Assembly: GCA_026874595.1 (NCBI GenBank)
Contig: CM049313.1
Location: 67,012,659-67,076,658 of the forward strand
Direction: 5' to 3'
DNA length: 64,000 nt
Origin: Sipunculus nudus
Taxonomy: Eukaryota > Annelida > Sipuncula > Golfingiida > Sipunculidae
Shown here: positions 35,181 to 47,948 of the stretch, piece after piece
Position numbering within the stretch: position 1 is the stretch's first letter
Layout: each line of letters starts with the position of its first letter
Made by a program: the position numbers and the translations under genes
The notes under the pieces: generated by a model
Seen by the model: only the letters and a program-made list of their open reading frames with translations
Told to the model about the DNA's origin: nothing
Databases searched by the model: none

Positions 35181-35640
35181 ATAAGATAAGATAAGATAAG
35201 CCTTTATTCATCATGCAAGGAATGAAATTCAGTTCGCAAGCATTTACAGCACTTATATAGACACCTACAGGTATTGTACATGAGCTCAAGTACAGACATT
35301 TTAGCACTTCACAGACAATTATAGCACATCACTGGCATTATATTCATTATATCACAGGCATTATGGCACTTAACAGGTATTATACATAAGCAAGAGTGAG
35401 CTGATCTATACTACATAAAATATATACATTTCCTATATATTACTTACATCACAGTGCTTTCTGTACCATTTAACAATCTAATACTAGTGGGTATAAAAAC
35501 TTGTGCTATGCTATGCTTAGGTTTTTTTCCCGACCTCAGAGTATCATTAAAACAAGACAGTTCATGTGTAGAATCACCCCTGATACACTGTGCCTTATTA
35601 TTATTAATATATCTTTTTTAAGAGTGGCTTGTTCAGAATA
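35181..35640 (-). pseudogene. LINE 3' end: ORF2 C-terminus, 3' UTR and (TTATC)n tail
   Basis: On the minus strand a frame in about 35604-35443 reads KAQCIRGDSTHELSCFND, then SGKKPKHSIAQVFIPTSIRL and ends at TAA. The FIPTSIRLLN phrase resembles the C-terminal end of many invertebrate LINE ORF2 proteins. A ~230-base 3' UTR follows, with GAATAAAGGC, and a tail of TTATC repeats (35181-35203). The copy is strongly 5'-truncated, the usual result of target-primed reverse transcription. Confidence 0.6.
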
Positions 35641-36659
35641 TAATGATCTTCAACAAGGCCCTTATTGATAAAAATAAACGGATATATATTTGATTTCAGA
35701 TTAGAGTACATAATTAATAATTAAGCATGATTCTCTTTGAAAAAGAGAACTGTTGCGAAAAAGATCGAATATATACAAATAAATATAATCTTAGAACATT
35801 TGCTGGAATTGTCTTATATTGTCATTTATAGTCCTGATGCAAGATCATAATGACAAATTATTTTTTTTATGATAAAATATGCCTTAATCTTTTAAAATAG
35901 CCCCTGTGTTTATATCATGAAAACAGGGCTGCTTTTGATATTCTTTATACACGCAAGTCCCAGTTAAAGTGAATAAACGATTGATACGGTGAGTTATAGG
36001 ATTAACTATTAGGATATCTCAATGAAAACTGCAGATTAGCCCAGCTTTGAACGTATGCATGCAATATGGCATGACTTTGGGATATTTGCTTGCCGCTGAT
36101 TTGATTAATTTTATTTCTTGAAATGTGTCAAGCAGAGGTATTAGCAGTCTTGATTACGAGTTGATTTCATGGAATATAATTTTCCTCCATAGTCGTGATT
36201 AAAAAAGTTCTCGTCCGTATTCATTTCAGACAGACGTTGTATAATATAAAATAGGATGCATCACTGAAATGTGATCAATATTTTGAGTTGCCTTAATGGT
36301 TATATACATTAATGCTGAAGTCTGGAGTCCAAGAGTTCGGTTGCTTGGTATACTGCTATTCGGAATCACCGTTATGTGTTGAAGTGTTCATACACAATGA
36401 CGCGTTCAAATAATGACACGTTCTCTTTGAATCTCAACTCTTGAGTTTCCAGTATAAAAATTGAATTAGGCATGTTAGCACTACACGGGATTCATATAAA
36501 ACTGGAATCATAAATGGCTAAGTCCAAAATCACAGATATGGTTCTCAAGTACTTTTGTTCAATCAGTGCGAGCGGGCGGTTTCTTTTATGTATGTTTCGA
36601 TGAAAATGTCATATGATCAGGTAAAAGCATGATAACAACAGTTTTTGTTTTCTTAATAG
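35641..36659. other. Interval with no recognised gene
   Basis: AT-rich; no open frame or repeat recognised. Confidence 0.4.
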
Positions 36660-37372
36660 TGTTACAGGTGCTCTTTTCATGCTAGCCTTGGGCACCCTCG
36701 CCTGGCCGATGTCACGTGTGACCCTGGTGTGTAGAGACACAGCGACGTTTTTCTAGATGATTCTTGAACGCGTGTTTACCGTGTATTGTGTTAGGTTCTT
36801 CGAATGTTCGAGAAATAGAATCTTCTCGGCTTGAGGGGAAAAGTTATACAAGGGGGCTGTGTTTTAGAGCCGAGAGAGAGAGAGAGAGAGAGCAGAGAAG
36901 ATTCCAGCGGACGCAGAAGCGTGTGTGTCGGTTTGTGGGACCTTATCCGACGAGTGCGGCAATTATACATTTTCTTCAGACTTTCTCCTGGATTTTGGGA
37001 CGAGTCTTGTTTGGACTTCAGTTTACTTTCTGGATTGTTACAAGAGCTTTACATGGGACTGTTATTCTCGGAGAGTATACATTTAAAGAACTTGTCGTTG
37101 TGACGGTGGTGGTATCCAGGCATTGTGCACATTGTTAATTTTACTGTGTGATTGTATTGAGTTGTTGTTATACCGCTGTTATACTGTTTAACTGTATTGA
37201 TTTAGTGTATTGTAATGTTAGAGTGTTTTAAGAATAAATTATATCTATTTGTTAACAGAAAAACACTGATTTCTTTATTCATAACCCTAGACATTTCACG
37301 CTGCCTAGTGTTACAGAATCTGATTTTTTTTTATCTCCTTGATAAAATATGTGTTCATCACGCATACGTGAT
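36660..37372 (+). mobile_element. Solo LTR, 3'-truncated
   Basis: It begins TGTTACAGGTGCTCTTTT, as in the Gmr1-like element. It carries TTCTCGGCTTGAGGGG, TTCCAGCGGACGCAGAAG, GAATAAATTATA and GCTGCCTAGTGTTAC, and stops after CGCATACGTGAT, about 24 bases short of the normal end. The GAGA-rich run near 36871 is a local expansion. It belongs to the subfamily with a CATTGTGCACATT segment. The reading frames across it are incidental. Confidence 0.88.
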
Positions 37373-39129
37373 AAAGGATATCTTATCAAAATTGTATTAT
37401 TTTATCTTCTTGAAAGATGAAAATCAAAATCAAAATTTTGATGCGGGGGTTTCAAATTGACGCGGGCAGTGCTTGACAACCATACCTTTTTTTGGCCTAA
37501 TCCCGAAAACTGACCACGACAACTTCACCATTAAAACCCCGGGAACCCGGAGCGTTAGTTTTTTTTTCTGAAATTCCGATAAACGGAAAAAATTGTACTC
37601 GTCAGATCAGACTTCGTGGTACTAACAACAAATACAGTTCTTCGATCCAGTTCAAGCATATCATATAGCAAGAATATTAAATTATGTATCACAATATCCT
37701 GAAATCTAAGATCTTTTGATCCATTAAAGCTATTACAAACAATCTGCTTATCGAACATTCACGTTTTCTAACAGAGGCCGATAGGTTCTAGTGCCATCTC
37801 GGCATTCTGACATTAGAGATTCTACGGCAAGCGTCCTGGTTGTCAGACTTCATTGCCCGATATAAGTGCCTATTGAGTCGTGTACCATTTACATGGCATT
37901 CGCATAAACTCAAGACCGTTAAACAATTGCATATTGTATAACTGTAACATGTACGAGCTTTGAAATTCCGGAAATGCAGATATTAGTAGATACAAAATGT
38001 CAACATGAAAAATGGGGATGTATTTGGTATTAACGCCCAGACAATAACGTTCTTAATAGAAATCCAGATAATTATCAGAAAAAGTTTATAAAAGAAACGT
38101 GTTATTCCAGATATAATGTGCCTTTATTTGATGTAAAAATAAGTGTAATACTACGGACAAAATAAAATATGTTCTTCGACAAATATACGGGACGTAAATA
38201 ATTAAATTTTCTCCAGAACGGATCTTCTTTATATGATTCCTGACGATTGCGTGGATGCAAAATTGGTAAGAAAGAATGGCAGGAGGCTAGACACATTTAA
38301 TAGTCGATGATTTTGTACTTAAGTTTATTTCAGCTCAAACCCTAGAATAGCCTTGTTTTGTTCCGAGTTATATTTAATTAACGATATTTGCCAGATGCTG
38401 TTTATTAAATCTAATTAAGAGTAACGTGCCTGACGCGTATAAATCGTAAGAAACGAACCTTTTTCACCTTCTTATATCAAGCAAAATTGGAAAGTGAAAC
38501 ATAAAACACTGTTAGAATTGCAGAGAGTTTATCCTGATAATTAGTTATGTCGCTTGTCGACAAAGTGCACCGACAAATGTTAGCGCATGTTGAATAAGCT
38601 CTTATAGATATATCAATACTTGATCACTATAAATCGTGATTTACACTGAAAAGGTCGCTCTAAATATATTAAGTGAATTGTATTGAAATGAAGATTCTAC
38701 ATGAACGGGTTCGTTCACAGCCCTTTTATAAAAAAAACTTAATCTTAATAATGTAGAGAGTATTCATAAACATAAACAGTTTGTCTCACAACCGTTTTAT
38801 ACGAAAGAAAATTATTTCTGTAATTCCAATATCATAAAGGCTATTGGGGTCTCCATAGTTTTAAGTTAGTCATTATCAAAGTATAGTAAAGTTCAGGTTT
38901 AGATTAATTGAACGTAACTCCGTTCGCAGACAGAGACTTATTCACTGGACAGTTTATCTCTAGACATATAACTTCGACGTTCTTCACATGAAATTAAATT
39001 ATATATTAACATCAGTCTTACCTAATATACTGTGTTTCCTCTTCTAATATATCGAGCAATCAAAACAAACCGACCGTTGACTTCATAAGTTCAAATAAAT
39101 CTGCGGATGCGCGTCCTAATCATCTGGGC
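37373..39129. other. Interval with no recognised gene
   Basis: Minus-strand frames at 37555-37758 and 38102-38296 have no recognised domain. No repeats were identified. Confidence 0.45.
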
Positions 39130-39285
39130 ATCCGGTCAAAGCACGGTTTCCATCTAGAACCTCATTTTGAGTTATGGTCTAGACACAAACCTCCAGGTTA
39201 TATCTGGAACCTATGCATGGGGAAAAGAGTTCCAGAAAGAACCATGGTTCTGTCCAGAACCATTTGGGTTCTTAAAAGAACCATC
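39130..39285. repeat. Dispersed repeat, copy B (partner 7722-7870)
   Basis: ACAAACCTCCAGG, AAGAGTTCCAGAA and GAACCATGGTTC follow the same order as the partner. Paired GGTTC and GAACC motifs allow imperfect folding. Confidence 0.45.
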
Positions 39286-40630
39286 AAGAACCCTTATATC
39301 TTCGTGTGTACTCTTATATACGTTATACCATGATACCTCCTTAGCTGTATTTAGCCCAGTATAACGAAAACCCCGACCTAATACTGCAAACGCACTTAAA
39401 GGAATACATTTATTGCGTATTAAATATATTCATGTAGTTGAATTTGGCAACAATGAAAAAAGAATGTAAGAATGGGTAAGGGAAATAATGAGTTGAACTA
39501 TGAGCGACTATAATAGGGTTTTCTAAATGGCAATGTTCATAAGATATTACACTATGTACATAAACACTTTGTAACAAACGGTACACACATGCATGATATA
39601 TTTTTAGAAACATGCTAACGTAAATATTATATACCACATCTTGGAGATGTATGTCCCGGTATAATGGGCTGACATAGGTCACTGGAAAGGGTTGTGTAGC
39701 TTTAGGAAGCACCGACTAAACATGTCTCTAATTCTGTACTAATAAACCACGAAACAAGACAGATATGTCTGCTGTCTGCATGAAAGCATTAAATCAAGCA
39801 ACCTTGAGCAAGTCTGCTTCGGAACAGCAGTCTTATTCAATATCTGCTCGCATCCTGTGCCATGGTTCACCACTGAAGGTTTCCTTACATAGTCGTAATG
39901 GTAATCATAACTAATATATTAAGCAATATAATTCTTTGATAGACGTATAAATGTAAGCATGAATTGATTAGAGCCAAGTGAAATTACGCAACTTTTGATA
40001 GGTAGTACAAAAAATCTGGCTTGGATTCGAATGCGACACTTCAATGTTAATGCAAAGTTTCGAATAATCAAATGCAAATGCGATTAAATATTTTTCTAAT
40101 GCAAAAACGACGAAATAATCGAATGCAAATGTGCGCATATATGTGCATCTGAAAACTGTAATAAATAATAATGGTACATGACATTGCTGAAAACTTAATT
40201 CTTGATGAAGGCTCTTTTGTTAGTAGTATTTTGTCAAACCACTTAAGAACTCCATTTGCAGTTACATTTACAAACAAACATTTCAGATTTGCCTGCGTAT
40301 GCAATGCGCTTGACTCTGACAGAGATAGACAAGCCGGGTAGCCACAAGTTAGGTATACCATTATCTTCAATCTTGTGATAAGGTAAAAAAAATAAAAGGT
40401 ATCTTTCTCAGTGACCGGCCACGTAAATTTTAACCACCACCCCCCCCCCCCCCCCGCATATAAAAATTTCTTATTTTTATTTTAGAAGATAACATAATAA
40501 AATATTGATAATATTTCCTGTGTTATATAGTGTTTTTACCTGTTCAGCAAACAACTTCTGTTATTTTCATGCTTTTCCCTGATCATATGACATTTTTATC
40601 CAAAATATTAAAAAGGTAAAATAAGATCAA
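39286..40630. other. Interval with no recognised gene
   Basis: Two 100-codon minus frames (39410-39712, 40068-40370) lack recognised motifs. A poly-C run sits at 40441-40455. Confidence 0.45.
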
Positions 40631-41853
40631 ATATCGCCCGCCCGCACTGCTTCCGCAAAAAAGTGCGTGAGAAACATACAATATTTTATGCCTAAGCAGT
40701 TTCCTTTTTTCTTCTGTGACATGCTTTACCATAAAACCTTTTATCAGATATACTGGGAACATTAAGACAAAATCTAATATTTCAAACACCTAACTCAGGT
40801 CGGGGTAATTATCCATGCATTTTGTTACGGAACCTAATATCAACAGGTCACGCAGCACAAAAACGTGACGAGCACAAATTTTGTTATGGAGATAACAAAA
40901 ATCAGATTCTGTAACACTAGGCAGCGAGAAAAGACCAGGGGAATGAAAAAAGGAGTCAGTGGTTTTTTGTCAACAAATAATTATAATTTATCCTTAAAAC
41001 AACCCTAACATTACAATACACTAAATCAATACAATTTCACAGTATAACAACAGTACAACAGCAAATCAATACAATTACACAATATAATAAATAAAGTGTA
41101 CAGTACCTGGATACCACCACTGTCAGAGCGACAACAAGTCCTTTAAAACATATAATCCAGATGAAGGGTTAACATAAATCTACTCAGAGAATAATTTTCA
41201 AATTCAATCACAAAATCAATCTGCTTTAATCCAAAAGTGAAAATATCGCCCGCCCGCACTGCTTCCGCAAAAGGTGCGTGAGAAACATACAATATTTTAT
41301 GCCTAAGCAGTTTCCTTTTTTCTTCTGTGACATGCTTTACCATAAAACCTGTTATCAGATATACTGGGAACATTAAGACAAAATCTAATATTTCAAACAC
41401 CTAACTCACGTCGGGGTAATAATCCATGCATTTTGTTACAGAACCTAATATCAACAGGTCACGCAGCACAAAAACCTGACGAGCACAAATTTTGTTATGG
41501 AGATAACAAAAATCAGATTCTGTAATTCTAGGCAGCGAGAAAAGACCAGGGGAATGAAAAAAGGAGTCAGTGTTTTTTTGTCAACAAATAATTATAATTT
41601 ATCCTTAAAACAACCCTCACATTACAATACACTAAATCAATACAATTTCACAGTATAACAACAGTACAACAGCAAATCAATACAATTACAAAATATAATA
41701 AATAAAGTGTACAGTACCTGGATACCACCACTGTCAGAGCGACAACAAGTCCTTTAAAGCATATAATCCAGATGAAGGGTTAACATAAATCTTCTCAGAG
41801 AATAATTTTCAAATTCAATCACAAAATCAATCTGCTTTAATCCAAAAGTGAAA
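40631..41853. repeat. 612-bp tandem duplication spanning flank and LTR end
   Basis: ATATCGCCCGCCCGCACTGC occurs at 40631 and 41243, and the following ~600 bases are nearly the same. Each unit holds ~190 bases of flank plus ~400 bases of the LTR. In the first unit the LTR breaks off after CCAAAAGTGAAA, exactly where the second begins. The second continues into the rest of the LTR. Conserved MFEILDF-type frames in both units result from this copying. Confidence 0.9.
40823..41242 (-). mobile_element. Partial LTR (first unit of the tandem duplication)
   Basis: It starts TGTTACGGAACC and includes the AATAAA-equivalent and GGCAGCGAG blocks. It is cut at the duplication junction. Confidence 0.88.
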
Positions 41854-42297
41854 TCCTGGCACTGATCCCAAAGGCAAACTGAAGACTATATAAAATCCGT
41901 TACAAATTTCAAGAAGATCTATAACTGCTGCACTTATCGGAAAGGTCCACAAACTGACTCACACTCTTCTGTGTCCGCTGGATTATTTCTCTCTCCTCTT
42001 CCCGGCTCTAAAACACAGCCCCTATTTATAACTTTTCATCCGAAAACTCAAGAAACTTCTATTTTACGAACAATCGAGAGAACAATACACGTGCACATGA
42101 ACACTTGAACATTCCAGACTAGCACGACAGCGATCGCTGTGTTTACACTCCGCGAGAGTTTAACCAGTACGGATTAAACCGAGCGCTGTAGCGTAGCAAC
42201 GCCCATGGCTTGGGCCAAGCACGAATCAAAATGTCAGTAGCGCACAATAAAGGAGACATGTCAACAGCGCACAATAAAAGAGACACCTGTGTAAACA
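41434..42297 (-). mobile_element. Solo LTR, nearly full length
   Basis: On the minus strand it runs from TGTTTACACAGGTGTC (42297) to GGTTCTGTAACA (41434). It has a TATAAATAGGGGCTG promoter block near 42030 and GTCCGCTGG/CCAGCGGAC near 41980. It lacks the CACGCATACGTGATC variant, having a GCACAAAAAC version, so it belongs to a second subfamily. A TATTGTGCGC segment near the U3 end is doubled (42240-42285). Confidence 0.88.
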
Positions 42298-42428
42298 ATG
42301 TGTATAAGTACATGATATAAACAGACAATCCTTTACTTATCATCCCTTTATCAAGGCAACAACACGCTGTAAAATCAGGACCTTCAAATGGCACCGATAT
42401 ATAGAATATATTAGGATAAAATGAATTT

Positions 42429-43189
42429 TGTTACAGGTGCCCCTTTATTGTGTGCGGCGGTCTTACTGATGACTGTTTTATTGTGCACACGGATGTTTCA
42501 TGTGTTGTTGGCATTTTGTTTGTGTGCCAAGCGTAGCTCGTGTTGTGGGGGCCTCGCCTGGGCGGATGCTGCAGGCTCGGTTTATTCCGCATTGGTGGAA
42601 CCCTATATACACAGCGTTCCCGTTCTAGTATGTTCTTTGAGCGTGTGTACTTTGATAGATTTTTTAGATTGTTCGAGAAGTGAAAAAATTCTCGGCTTGA
42701 TGTGAAAAGTTATATAAAGAGGCTGTGTTTTAAAGCCGGGAGCGAGATGAGAGAATATTTCAGCGGACACAGACGTGTGTATGTCAGTTTGTGGGACCTA
42801 TCCGATTATCCAGTAATTTCAGGGATTCTGCAATTACTAACTCTGTACAATTTAATGCTGCATGCCTCAAGTTTACTTTCTAGATTGTTACTAGAGCTTT
42901 ACATTGGACTGTTATTCTCCGAGAGAAATCGTGTGAACTCTTCGCCAGGTTTAAACATTTTATATACTGATGTTATACTGTTTAAATGTATTGATGTAGT
43001 GTTGTAATGTTAGGGTTGTTTTAAGAATAAATTATAGTTATTTGTTAACAAAAAAACACTGACTTTCTTTATTCATTCCCCTAGACATTTCATGCTGCCT
43101 AGTGTTACAGAATCTGATTTTTTTCATCTTCTTGACAAAATTTATGTTCATTACGCATACATGATCTGTTGATATTAGGTTCAATAACA
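42429..43189 (+). mobile_element. Solo LTR in opposite orientation to the previous one
   Basis: It runs from TGTTACAGGTGCCCCTTT to AGGTTCAATAACA. TATATAAAGAGGCTG near 42711, TTTCAGCGGACACAG and AATAAATTATAG are present. Its U3 end faces the U3 end of the 41434-42297 LTR across 131 bases. Confidence 0.88.
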
Positions 43190-43473
43190 ATGTAAATTAA
43201 TTCGGCATCATAACTAAACAAACATTGGTAAATTAGAAAACTATAAACCTGCAATATAATATACACAAGTTGCCCATGGGTCATGACGATCAGCTGAATT
43301 TGATAAACAGGTAATGCATGTATCAATTAATAATGTTATGATCTGTTAAAAAAAATATTGTTAAGGAACCTTGAACAATGGAGAAAATGACTTCCAGAAT
43401 GCCATCAATTAGGCGTTTGACCACAGGCCCTAGCAAGTACAGCGATTTTACCAATAACTCTGTATTTGCTACA

Positions 43474-44366
43474 GCCCCAGTCACACATGTACCTACGACC
43501 GGTTTACGACAGGTTACGACCACCTGCGACTTGATAATTGTAGGTTGTCTTGGAAAGGTCGTACGACAAGTCCCAACTGGTCGCAAGAAGTCGTAGTTTA
43601 TCTGAAGTGGTCGTAAGGACTCCTAACCAGTCGTAAGTGGGTTGTGAACGGTTCACAATCCTACGACAAATCAGCAGTGGTCTTGGAAAGTCGGTGGTAC
43701 TCTTTTGTTTTCGTACGACTAGTTTACGAGTGGTCGTAGGTAGTTTTATTTGGTCGGTAGAAAACGTGGGACAGGCTGCGACTAGTTACCGAGTGGTTAA
43801 GACTGGTCACGACCGATCCCGACTTGTGGTACGACGAGTCCTACGCCTTGTCGTGAATACGTGACTGGCACATAGAGAGATACTTCAAGGGCAAGATAAA
43901 TTTGAGTTTGTATGATCCATAGCATAAAATCTATACATGAAGAACTGAACTTTCATGCGCATGGCTGTGTGTATTGAAGGGTTATATCCCCTCAAAATGG
44001 TGGAAATTTTGAAAAAAAGAACACACCTGAAACAGCTAGAAACTAGCTACTTCTAAATACCCGATCGTTTTATGTAGATTGTGTTCCTCGATATCCACAT
44101 CGTAATTTGTATATCAAGCTGACCAAAAAAATAAATAGTCACTTTACTTGATGCAGTTTACATTTGATATAGCTGTGACCATTTTTTTACAAATTTCGAT
44201 CTACTTTGAGCAAAATGGAAAATGTACGATGTTATAATAATATTTTTGTTGTTTACAAACATAACTAGTGTATTTAACAGAACTTAAACTACTTTGTGGT
44301 CCGATACACCACCTAGTTCTAAAAATAAAAAGGGGTGCTCACTCAAACACCCTGGTTCCGATATAT

Positions 44367-44424
<58 letters not shown>

Positions 44425-44904
44425 AGATATCTTGGGTCCACAATTAGCTCAGTTCCTCAGTTTACTCGCAACATAATTCCTATTATGCCCAGTCGTACGT
44501 CCAGTCGCACATACTCATTAATTACTCGTAATTTGTCCTCTGTGGTCGTACGACCGCTCGCACTGTCAGACCGACGACTAGTACGATGCCACGACCATTC
44601 GGTAGTTATTGTCCGACCAGTCGGTTATTCTCGTACGACAACTCGGTAGTAATTGCACAAAGAGTCTTCTCATTATACGATCGGTTGGTAGTAATCTAAC
44701 GACTAGTCGAATGGTGATATAAAATGCAGTCAGCCCGGACCCTACAACTTCCACCGACTGATTACGACCGCTCGTGGAGTGGCCCCATGTGTGACCGCAA
44801 ACCTAATCCCTTGCGACATGTCGCAGGTAATTGGCAACGACAAGCCGTGACCATGCATGTAGTCGTAGGTGATCGTAGGCAATCGTTGGCATGTATGACT
44901 GGGC
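43474..44904. mobile_element. Foldback-like TIR element built from GTCGTACGAC-type motifs
   Basis: Ends GCCCCAGTCACACATG (left) and CATGTATGACTGGGC (right) are inverted repeats with two differences. Both arms (about 43490-43860 and 44490-44890) are rich in TCGTACGAC, CCTACGAC and GGTCGTA in mixed orientation. The centre is AT-rich with a (TA)n tract. No transposase was found. It lies inside the tandem-repeat element, so it inserted later. Confidence 0.65.
44369..44428. repeat. (TA)n microsatellite
   Basis: TA tract with TTTATA and TAGATA at its right end. Confidence 0.95.
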
Positions 44905-44937
44905 CTTTAGATCTGTCAAACTGCTACGATTTGTGTT

Positions 44938-46560
44938 AATCTAACTTGTTTTGTGCTAAATGCTCACAGAATATGGGTCACAGTGACCTAATAAAGATTT
45001 CTAAGATTTTATGGGCCCTTCCTGAATCTTAAGTAAATTAGAAGTTTCTAGGTCAAACTGCTACCATCTGTACCCATCTGACATAAAGGGTACTAAACTA
45101 AAATTCTGTCACATTGCTTAAAGAATATAGTAACAGCGACCTTATTTGGGTTTCCAAGATCTGACATTTAAGATTATGGCAAAAATTAGGTCAAAATTAG
45201 GTTTTCCTCTCGTACCGATAGGGCATCATGGTGTTGAATGAGACTTGCCCAAGACCTCTTTGAATTTTTAGTTAGAACATTCTAGGTCCAACCGTTTTGA
45301 TTTGTGCCTACTTTCACAGTACAATTTCTTATTCCTATAGCTCACAGAATATATGTCACAATGACCTAATTTCAAGATTCAATGGAGACTTGGCAATGAC
45401 CTCACACGATTTTGCATTAGAAGGTTCTTGGTCCAAATGTTAAGTTTTGTGCCCTCTGTGACTGTCTGGGTGCTCAGAATCACATTTTTGCCAGTAATTC
45501 ATAGAATATATAGGTTACCATAGCCTAATTTTAGGTTTCCAAGGAGATTTGTCCAAGACTTCCCTGGATGAAATATTAAAATGTTTTAAGGAAAATGGAT
45601 ATAATTTGTACCCTGTCTGTCTTGGGGTTCAAAACAAAGATTTTGGTCCGTAGCTCACTGAATATAGGTTACTATGACCTAATTTCAGGTTTCCGAGGCA
45701 TTTTGCCCTTAACCTCCCAGGATGTTGTGTTAAAAGATTTTAAGCCACAGAGGCAATTTGTGCCAATTGACATTCAGGGTGGTCAAATGACATCTTTTCC
45801 CTATAGCTCACAGAATATAGGTCACATAGACCTCATTTAATGTTCCCATGGACATAAGTAAATTACCTCCCTGAATGTAACATTAATAGATTTTAGTCCA
45901 AACGGATACAACTTGTTCCCGGTCTGACTGTCTGGATACTCAAACTCATGTTTTCGGCAGATAGGTTACAGAATATAGGTCAAAATAACCTAATTTCAGG
46001 TGTCCTTGGAGATTTGCCTCGAACCTCCCAGGATATCGCGTTAGAAGATACTAGATCTAACATGAAATGTATGGTCGCAAATATAGGTCATGGTGACCTA
46101 GTGTCATGTTTCCAAGGAGATTCGCTTAAGACCTCTCTGATTATTATATCAGACGATTTAAGGCTTAATGGATACAATTTGTGCTCCATCTAACCTTCAC
46201 TGCGCAAGTTTAACATCATTTTCCTAGAGGTCACAGAGTATAGGTCATGGTGGCCTTATGTCATGTTTGCAAGAACATTTGACAAGCTCCTCGAAGAATG
46301 TTAATTTAGAATATTCTAGACTTAATCTCTTTTCCTATAGGTCACAGAATAAAAGTCATGGTGACCTAATTTAATGTTGGCAACGACAATTTCCTAGGAC
46401 TTCCGAAGAATGTAACATTAGAACATTCTAGGCCTATTGGATACAATTGTCCCCTGTCTGGCTATTCAAAATCATGCTTTTGGTCGCTTAATATAGGTCT
46501 CATTACCTAATTTCAGGTTTCCAAAGAGATTTCCCTAGGCTTCTGGGACAAACGGGTTTT
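44938..46560 (+). repeat. Divergent tandem array, ~130-160-bp period
   Basis: The block CACAGAATATAGGTCA followed by GTGACCTAATTTCAGGTTTC and, about 60 bases on, AGAAGATTCTAGGTCCAAA recurs roughly ten to twelve times with heavy divergence. The same sentence of motifs makes up the array in copy 1, where two of them form a ~300-bp unit. Confidence 0.8.
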
Positions 46561-46622
46561 GCCCGTTAACGTGACGGACGGCCAGACGGCCGGACGGCCG
46601 CCGAAAAAAAAGTAATCGCTTA

Positions 46623-46655
46623 AGCTCAGATGACTTGCAGTCAGCTGAGCTAAAT
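46623..46655. repeat. Terminal hairpin of tandem-repeat element copy 2
   Basis: AGCTCAGATGACT, loop TGC and AGTCAGCTGAGCT form a 13-bp stem with one mismatch, followed by AAA, like the hairpin at 5081-5112. Confidence 0.8.
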
Positions 46656-47397
46656 ATTTGATTTTTTTTAACATTTGCGTTAGTCTTACAATGATATATC
46701 ATATCAAATTTTAGGTAAACAAGATATTAAGCTGTTGCTATTTCAGCTGATATATTCTGTATGTGGCAATGGACATTTTTATTCTCACAGCAAACATGAT
46801 GTTGATCTCGGGGAATCATCTATGAGGCCCTTTGATCCTGTGATATATTACACAGTCGGGGCAAGCGCCGGCGGTATCATTCATGACAGCGGATGATGTA
46901 TATCGTTACGTGGTAGTCATGGTGAAAGAACTTTCAACAGCACAAAGGTCATTGCATGAATGACGTCACAATCCATCAGAAGGGAAGGTCACAAACTTTC
47001 TCCAAAGGACAGAAACCATATTCAGATAATATGTAAGTTCGAAACTTCCATGTTTTTTTTTCAAACGTTCTTCTCAGTGGAAAAAAATGAAATGTTCACC
47101 AATATAGACTGAAAGCAATAAACCCACTCACATTCTATAAGAATACGATAACATCTTAGCAATTTTCACCCTTCATCCCCGCCTCCTTTGTCCCCACGAC
47201 CATATAACTCATACCTAAATGCTTTAAACTTAATTCATTCTCGTCACTCCAGTATCCAGAATACGTCCGATTGCTTTTATACTTTTACAGCCGGATTAAA
47301 CATGCACCGTTCTATGATAAATTTTCATCTCTACTTCTTATAAACACCGTATATAACGATACTCATCCATGTGACCTTACATGTGTATGTCCTTTAA
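46656..47397. other. Interval with no recognised gene
   Basis: No recognised frames or repeats. Confidence 0.4.
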
Positions 47398-47860
47398 GGC
47401 CTTTTCCATGGTGCGTGTTTTTGAGGTAGATTACGCGCGGCTTTTCTCTGCGCGGCGTTCAAAATATTCGCTCACATAACATTATGTACTGGCGTTTCCA
47501 TCGGGCGACTTTTCACCGCCCGGACAAAGACCGTGCAGACAAAAATCGCTTGGTGAAGCGATTTTTATACGCTTGACTGCGCGGCTTTTATAAGAGTTTG
47601 CTTAGGAATTCCTTAATGGCGTCACTGGACTTTAGAATATCCCTTCCCGCTTTTGAGTGACTTCAAGAACTTGGCAATGAAGTTCAGCAGTGACAAGTAT
47701 GAAACGCTGATAGAACTAGTGAGGAACAGGCCATGTCTTTATGATTGGTCTCAGTCTGAATACAAAGACTTCGAGCTATAAAAAAAAACCGGGAGTGACA
47801 ACTCAGATTATGGACGTGAAGGGAATGACCTGTACGTTTTCTATTACAAGGTCTACATAC
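47398..47860 (+). pseudogene. PIF/Harbinger-like fragment with a MADF-type domain start
   Basis: The left edge TTA plus AGGCCTTTTCCATGGTGCG resembles a Harbinger-type end (TTA target, GGCC start). Repeated GCGCGGCTTTT and CGGGCGACTTTT phrases follow. A TATAAG box lies near 47589. The frame 47677-47781 reads FSSDKYETLIELVRNRPCLY then SEYKDFEL, the N-terminal part of a MADF DNA-binding domain, and ends at a stop. MADF/Myb-like proteins are the accessory gene of PIF/Harbinger transposons. The rest, including transposase, is missing or replaced by the foldback element downstream. A host MADF pseudogene is the alternative. Confidence 0.55.
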
Positions 47861-47948
47861 CACACATAAAAAAATATGAAAACTCTTGTTGCTGCCTTCC
47901 TGGATCCGCCATATTTGAAAGTCTACGTGTCCAGGCGTGTTTTTCTTG

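Larger units (their letters stand above)
43264..46655 (+). mobile_element. Non-autonomous tandem-repeat element, copy 2, interrupted
   Basis: The left end ACAAGTTGCCCATGGGTC plus CAGCTGAATT matches copy 1 at 1951. The core repeats restart at 44938 after the inserted TIR element. The right end has a GGACGGCCAGACGGCCGGAC stretch (about 46571-46600) and a hairpin at 46623-46655. No coding capacity was found. Confidence 0.6.

Noticed and set aside
40583-41400. Two similar MFEILDF-type minus-strand frames, suggesting a gene family
   Set aside because: They are copies made by the 612-bp tandem duplication. No domain is recognisable and the second runs into LTR sequence.
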